Assembly (NCBI GenBank): GCA_947625005.1
Contig: CANQNA010000016.1
Coordinates: 1 to 16,284, forward strand
DNA from: an uncultured Bacilli bacterium
GTDB lineage: Bacteria > Bacillota_I > Bacilli_A > RF39 > UBA660
DNA: 16,284 bases
Direction of reading: 5' to 3'
Of the stretch, positions 13,575 to 16,284 are shown in pieces. Position 1 is the stretch's first letter; every line of letters begins with the position of its first letter. Position numbers and translations under genes: made by a program. The notes under the pieces are model-generated. The model was not told the origin of the DNA, made no database searches, and worked only from the letters and a program-made list of their open reading frames with translations.

Positions 13575-13999
13575 TATATGATTCTTCTTTCCATAACATA
13601 TCCATCAATATTTTTATAATATTTTTTTCTAATATTGATTATTTTAAAATTAAATTTTTTATAAAGATTAATTGCAGCATCATTATCTTTTCTTACTTCT
13701 AAAATAATATTATTTACCGGTATATTTCCTATATCACTTAAAAAATAATCCATTAAAAAGGTGGCAATATGTTCTCTCCTATGAGATTTATTAACTACTA
13801 AATTAATTATACTAATAGTATCTGGTAATATTTCATAATGCAGAAATCCAATAATTCTATCATTATACTTATAACCTATTACTTTAGTATATTCATTAAA
13901 TAGAGAAGCCCTAGAATAAATATTTTTAAAATTAATATCTAGTATTTTCCCTAAATTAACAATTTCTTCATAATAGTTTTCGTTCAAAACTTCTATCAT
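13574..13999 (-). CDS. rimI: RimI-like GNAT N-acetyltransferase
   Basis: A 141-residue GNAT-fold acetyltransferase that would acetylate protein N-termini (ribosomal S18 in the E. coli case) using acetyl-CoA. Support comes from position between tsaB and tsaD, where RimI normally sits, and from the RimI-style C-terminal half: LEVRKDNDAAINLYKKF with Glu101, then the KKYY segment. The acetyl-CoA loop motif R-x-x-G-x-A is unusual: the sequence is R74-R-E-H-I-A79, with His in place of the first glycine, and the later LYxxxGF has Asn for Gly (KKFNF). It overlaps tsaB by four bases (ATGA) and tsaD by one. The enzyme is probably functional but diverged; its substrate is inferred. Confidence 0.88.
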   Translation of the reverse strand: MIEVLNENYYEEIVNLGKILDINFKNIYSRASLFNEYTKVIGYKYNDRIIGFLHYEILPDTISIINLVVNKSHRREHIATFLMDYFLSDIGNIPVNNIILEVRKDNDAAINLYKKFNFKIINIRKKYYKNIDGYVMERRII

Positions 14000-14577
14000 T
14001 TTAAAGCCTCTATTATTTTAATGTATAAAGGTTTTACTTCATGAGGATTAACATCTTCAATATTTTTTAAATAATTATGAATTTTTTCAATATCTAATTC
14101 AGTATTTTCAATTAAATATTCTTCTAAGTGATTAGATTTTAAATATTTAGAAAACTCTTGTTTACTTAAATAATTTAAAGGGCATAATAATTTATTACCT
14201 TTATCAAATAATCCATAATAAGTTCCTTTAATATCAGATAGGGTTACTAATTTATTTTTATTTGAAACAGAAGAAACGGCATAAGCTTCTAGAGAAGATA
14301 TAGTTTTTATAGGTATATTTAACGTATAGGCTAAAGTTTTAGCAATAGTAACTCCTATTCTTACTCCAGTAAAACTTCCAGGACCATTTATTACTTCTAT
14401 TTGTTCTAAATCTTTAGGTTTTAATTTATTAATTTCTAAAACTTTTTTTATAGTAGGAACTGTATATATACTATGACTTTGTTCAGATTTAATTTTTTCT
14501 AAAGAAATTATTTTATTATCTATTAAAAGCGCGATATAAATAAATTTATTAAATGTCGAAATAAAAAGTGTTTTCAT
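13996..14577 (-). CDS. tsaB: tRNA threonylcarbamoyladenosine biosynthesis protein TsaB
   Basis: The non-catalytic ASKHA-fold partner that binds TsaD and is required for t6A formation. The hallmark NGPGSFTGVRIGVT is at residues 64-77, followed by AKTLAYTLNIPI. The N-terminus, usually ILxIDTS, is here LFISTFNKFIYIA, so the nucleotide-binding Asp is lost, in keeping with TsaB not being the catalytic unit. At 193 residues it is slightly short. It ends in TGA within an ATGA overlap with rimI, which also shows that TGA is a stop in this genome. It is first in the operon and divergent from the LCP gene. Confidence 0.93.
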   Translation of the reverse strand: MKTLFISTFNKFIYIALLIDNKIISLEKIKSEQSHSIYTVPTIKKVLEINKLKPKDLEQIEVINGPGSFTGVRIGVTIAKTLAYTLNIPIKTISSLEAYAVSSVSNKNKLVTLSDIKGTYYGLFDKGNKLLCPLNYLSKQEFSKYLKSNHLEEYLIENTELDIEKIHNYLKNIEDVNPHEVKPLYIKIIEALK

Positions 14578-14597
14578 ATTCCCCTCCCATTTAAGGT

Positions 14598-14603
14598 ATT
14601 ATA
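14598..14603 (-). promoter_or_regulatory. -10 box of tsaB-rimI-tsaD
   Basis: A perfect TATAAT on the minus strand, 20 bases before the ATG, with a GGGAGGGG binding site between. The 17-base spacer upstream is filled by the tandem repeat; the -35 position reads TATCAA and is weak. Confidence 0.5.
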
Positions 14604-14623
14604 CAATAAATTGCAATAAATTG
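14604..14623. repeat. 10-base tandem repeat in the tsaB/LCP divergent promoter region
   Basis: CAATAAATTG occurs twice without a gap (14604-14613, 14614-14623). It lies directly upstream of the tsaB -10 box and just ahead of a second TATAAT (14625-14630, plus strand). It could be a regulator site or a chance AT-rich duplication. Confidence 0.6.
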
Positions 14624-14656
14624 ATATAATTTGTTTAATTTTGGGAATAAATATTG

Positions 14657-14662
14657 TATAAT
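14657..14662 (+). promoter_or_regulatory. -10 box of the LCP gene
   Basis: A perfect TATAAT 30 bases before the ATG at 14693. The -35 (TTTAAT, 14634-14639, 17-base spacing) is poor. There is no strong ribosome binding site before the ATG; the nearest is GGTG at 14685-14688. Confidence 0.45.
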
Positions 14663-14692
14663 GGAGATTGTGTAAGATAAAGTTGGTGTTTT

Positions 14693-16270
14693 ATGAAGGT
14701 ATTTTTAAAAAAATTCAGAAAATTAAAACTTATTTATAAATTAATATATTTTATTGTAGGTCTACTATTTTTAGTAAGTACTATTTATTTTATCAATAGT
14801 TTATTATTACTTAAAGGCATTGAAACTAATATTAGAGTGGGAATAATTGTTTTATTTTGTTTATTTTTATTCTTATATATTTTAGCAAGCTTATTATTTC
14901 TCTTTACTAAAAAGAATTTAACTTTTATTTTTTCTAGTTTATTTGTATTTATCATTTCAATATGTATGTGTGGATTAGGTTTTTTTATTAATAAAACTTA
15001 TACTTCAATTGATAATTTAAGTGAAGAAAGTATAACTTATAGTACTAGTTTGATAGTTATGAAAGGAAATAAGGTTGATCAAAATTCTCTTATTGGAATT
15101 ACAGAAAATAAAGAAGATATTGAAGGATATGAATTAGGGAAAAAATTATTAAAAAAAGAACATCTTGAGGGTGCTAATCTGAAAGAATATAATAATTATT
15201 TAGATATGTTAAGAGATTTATATGATGGAGTTATTAATGGGGCTTTAATTAGTTCTAATTATGTTAGTACTTATTCCACTTATGAATATTTTCAAAATTT
15301 AGAAGAAGTTACCGAAGAAAAAAGTTATTATAGTGAAGATAAGGAAGTAGAAGTTAAATCTAATCCCAAAAAATTAACAGAGCCTTTTACTATTTTATTA
15401 TTAGGAGTAGATAGTGAAAAAGAAGGTTTAAAATCAAAAGCATCATTTAATGGTGATACAATGATGTTAATAAGTTTTAATCCAAAAACTTTAAATGCAA
15501 CAGTATTTAGTATTCCTAGAGATACTTATGTTCCTATATCTTGTTTTGGAGGAAGTATGAGTAAAATTAATGCTTCTGCTTCAGGAGGGACTGAATGTGT
15601 CGTTAAAACAATTGAAAATTTAACTGATATTTCAATAGATTATTATGTAAAAATCAATTTTAAAGGTGTTGTTGATTTAGTAAATGCTTTAAATGGTATT
15701 GAAGTAGATGTTCCAATCGATTTTTGTGAACAAGATTCAAATAGAAGCTATAAAAATAAAATTTGTTTAAAGAAAGGAAAACAAGTATTAAATGGAGAAC
15801 AAGCTTTAGCTTTATCTCGTCACAGAAAAACTTTACCTGCTGGTGATTTCCAAAGAGTTCAACATCAACAATTAGTAGTTAGTGCAATGATTCAAAAAGC
15901 AAAAGGAATTAGAAGTTTAAGTGAGTTTACCGCTGTATTAAATGCAATTAGTAATAATATTGAAACTAATATGCCAACCGAAACTATTTTAGATTTTTAT
16001 AATGTAGGAAAGAATATTTTAGTTAATAGTCAAATTGAAAATATAAATATTGAAAAGACTTATTTAACGGGAAGTGATTCTCATGTATTTATTCCAAGTT
16101 TGAATGGAGAAGTTTATGTTTTTCAATATAATGAAACCAGTTTAAAAGAAATTGTAGATGAAATAAAAATTACTTTAGAAGAAAAAGAACCAGAAATAAT
16201 TAAAACTTTTGATTTTTCTGTTAATAAAGAATATGAAGAAGCTGTAATTGGAAAAAAATATTTATCATAA
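14693..16270 (+). CDS. LytR-CpsA-Psr (LCP) family wall-polymer ligase
   Basis: A 525-residue membrane enzyme that transfers undecaprenyl-linked polymers (teichoic acid or capsule) onto peptidoglycan on the outer face. Three hydrophobic helices lie at about 14-38, 47-71 and 76-99. An extracellular accessory segment at about 104-205 (YSTSLIVMKGNKVD, IEGYELGKKLL, NGALISSNY) resembles the N-terminal domain of streptococcal CpsA/Psr proteins. The LCP domain spans about 231-400: FTILLLGVDSE, GDTMMLISFNPKT, FSIPRDTYV with the pyrophosphate-binding Arg276, INFKGVVDLVNALNGIEVDV, and the SRHRKT-GDFQRVQHQQ motif. Four extracellular cysteines (284, 302, 345, 358) suggest two disulfides. The C-terminal 110 residues carry a further small domain. 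Nothing beyond 16270 can be assigned. Confidence 0.95.
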   Translation: MKVFLKKFRKLKLIYKLIYFIVGLLFLVSTIYFINSLLLLKGIETNIRVGIIVLFCLFLFLYILASLLFLFTKKNLTFIFSSLFVFIISICMCGLGFFINKTYTSIDNLSEESITYSTSLIVMKGNKVDQNSLIGITENKEDIEGYELGKKLLKKEHLEGANLKEYNNYLDMLRDLYDGVINGALISSNYVSTYSTYEYFQNLEEVTEEKSYYSEDKEVEVKSNPKKLTEPFTILLLGVDSEKEGLKSKASFNGDTMMLISFNPKTLNATVFSIPRDTYVPISCFGGSMSKINASASGGTECVVKTIENLTDISIDYYVKINFKGVVDLVNALNGIEVDVPIDFCEQDSNRSYKNKICLKKGKQVLNGEQALALSRHRKTLPAGDFQRVQHQQLVVSAMIQKAKGIRSLSEFTAVLNAISNNIETNMPTETILDFYNVGKNILVNSQIENINIEKTYLTGSDSHVFIPSLNGEVYVFQYNETSLKEIVDEIKITLEEKEPEIIKTFDFSVNKEYEEAVIGKKYLS

Positions 16271-16284
16271 GGCGAAAAAAAAGA

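Noticed and set aside
1..16284. Use of a Mycoplasma-type code in which TGA is Trp
   Set aside because: tsaB ends in TGA within an ATGA overlap, Trp codons are TGG and the tRNA-Trp anticodon is CCA.
1..16284. CRISPR array, insertion sequence, riboswitch or T-box leader
   Set aside because: No regularly spaced repeats, no transposase frames or terminal inverted repeats, and no recognisable aptamer or T-box core were seen on either strand.

Overview
The window comes from a very AT-rich, low-GC Gram-positive genome of the Bacilli / Erysipelotrichia / 'Mollicutes RF39' kind. It keeps a cell wall: there is a LytR-CpsA-Psr ligase, a SleB/CwlJ-type wall hydrolase and a Gram-positive lipoprotein. TGA is a stop (tsaB ends in it) and the only Trp tRNA here has a CCA anticodon, so the genetic code is the standard bacterial one. 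Exact taxonomy is an inference from style, not from a marker gene.

Layout. 1-1046: the tail of an unknown gene with its terminator, then an unrecognised 244-aa protein (273-1007) with its own promoter and terminator. 1047-1586: no intact protein gene; it holds a decayed reading frame with five in-frame stops and tRNA-Thr(GGT), whose promoter is folded into the hairpin behind the metal ATPase. 1587-3960: a cadC-cadA type metal-efflux operon (ArsR/SmtB sensor plus P1B-2 ATPase, overlapping by 11 bases) behind a perfect consensus promoter whose start region carries a SmtB-type operator. 3987-5947: an unrecognised 447-aa soluble protein and a small DUF1307-like lipoprotein, both on the minus strand. 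6160-7811: a plus-strand 512-aa membrane-anchored coiled-coil surface protein with its own promoter and terminator.

7845-9565: a minus-strand islet holding an HD-domain nucleotidase, a frameshifted and truncated remnant of a COG4997 (MazG-superfamily) house-cleaning pyrophosphatase, an unknown 125-aa protein and tRNA-Trp. The islet lies between two near-identical copies of a roughly 45-base terminator element, one after the HD gene and one after tRNA-Trp, which suggests it was acquired or rearranged next to the tRNA. 9652-12501: a CwlJ-like hydrolase convergent with phosphoketolase (xfp), their stop codons overlapping by four bases. 12504-14577: the tsaB-rimI-tsaD operon with tightly coupled starts and a terminator that abuts the xfp promoter. 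14598-16270: a short divergent promoter region with a 10-base tandem repeat, then an LCP-family wall-polymer ligase.

Together this is mostly chromosomal housekeeping (t6A tRNA modification, phosphoketolase carbon metabolism, metal homeostasis, envelope assembly) with small accessory patches near the tRNA genes. I do not see a CRISPR array, insertion sequence, phage module or recognisable defence system. The most unusual points are the repeat-bracketed islet with its nucleotide-sanitation relic, the tRNA-Thr T-loop with C at position 55, and the tRNA-Thr promoter inside a hairpin.
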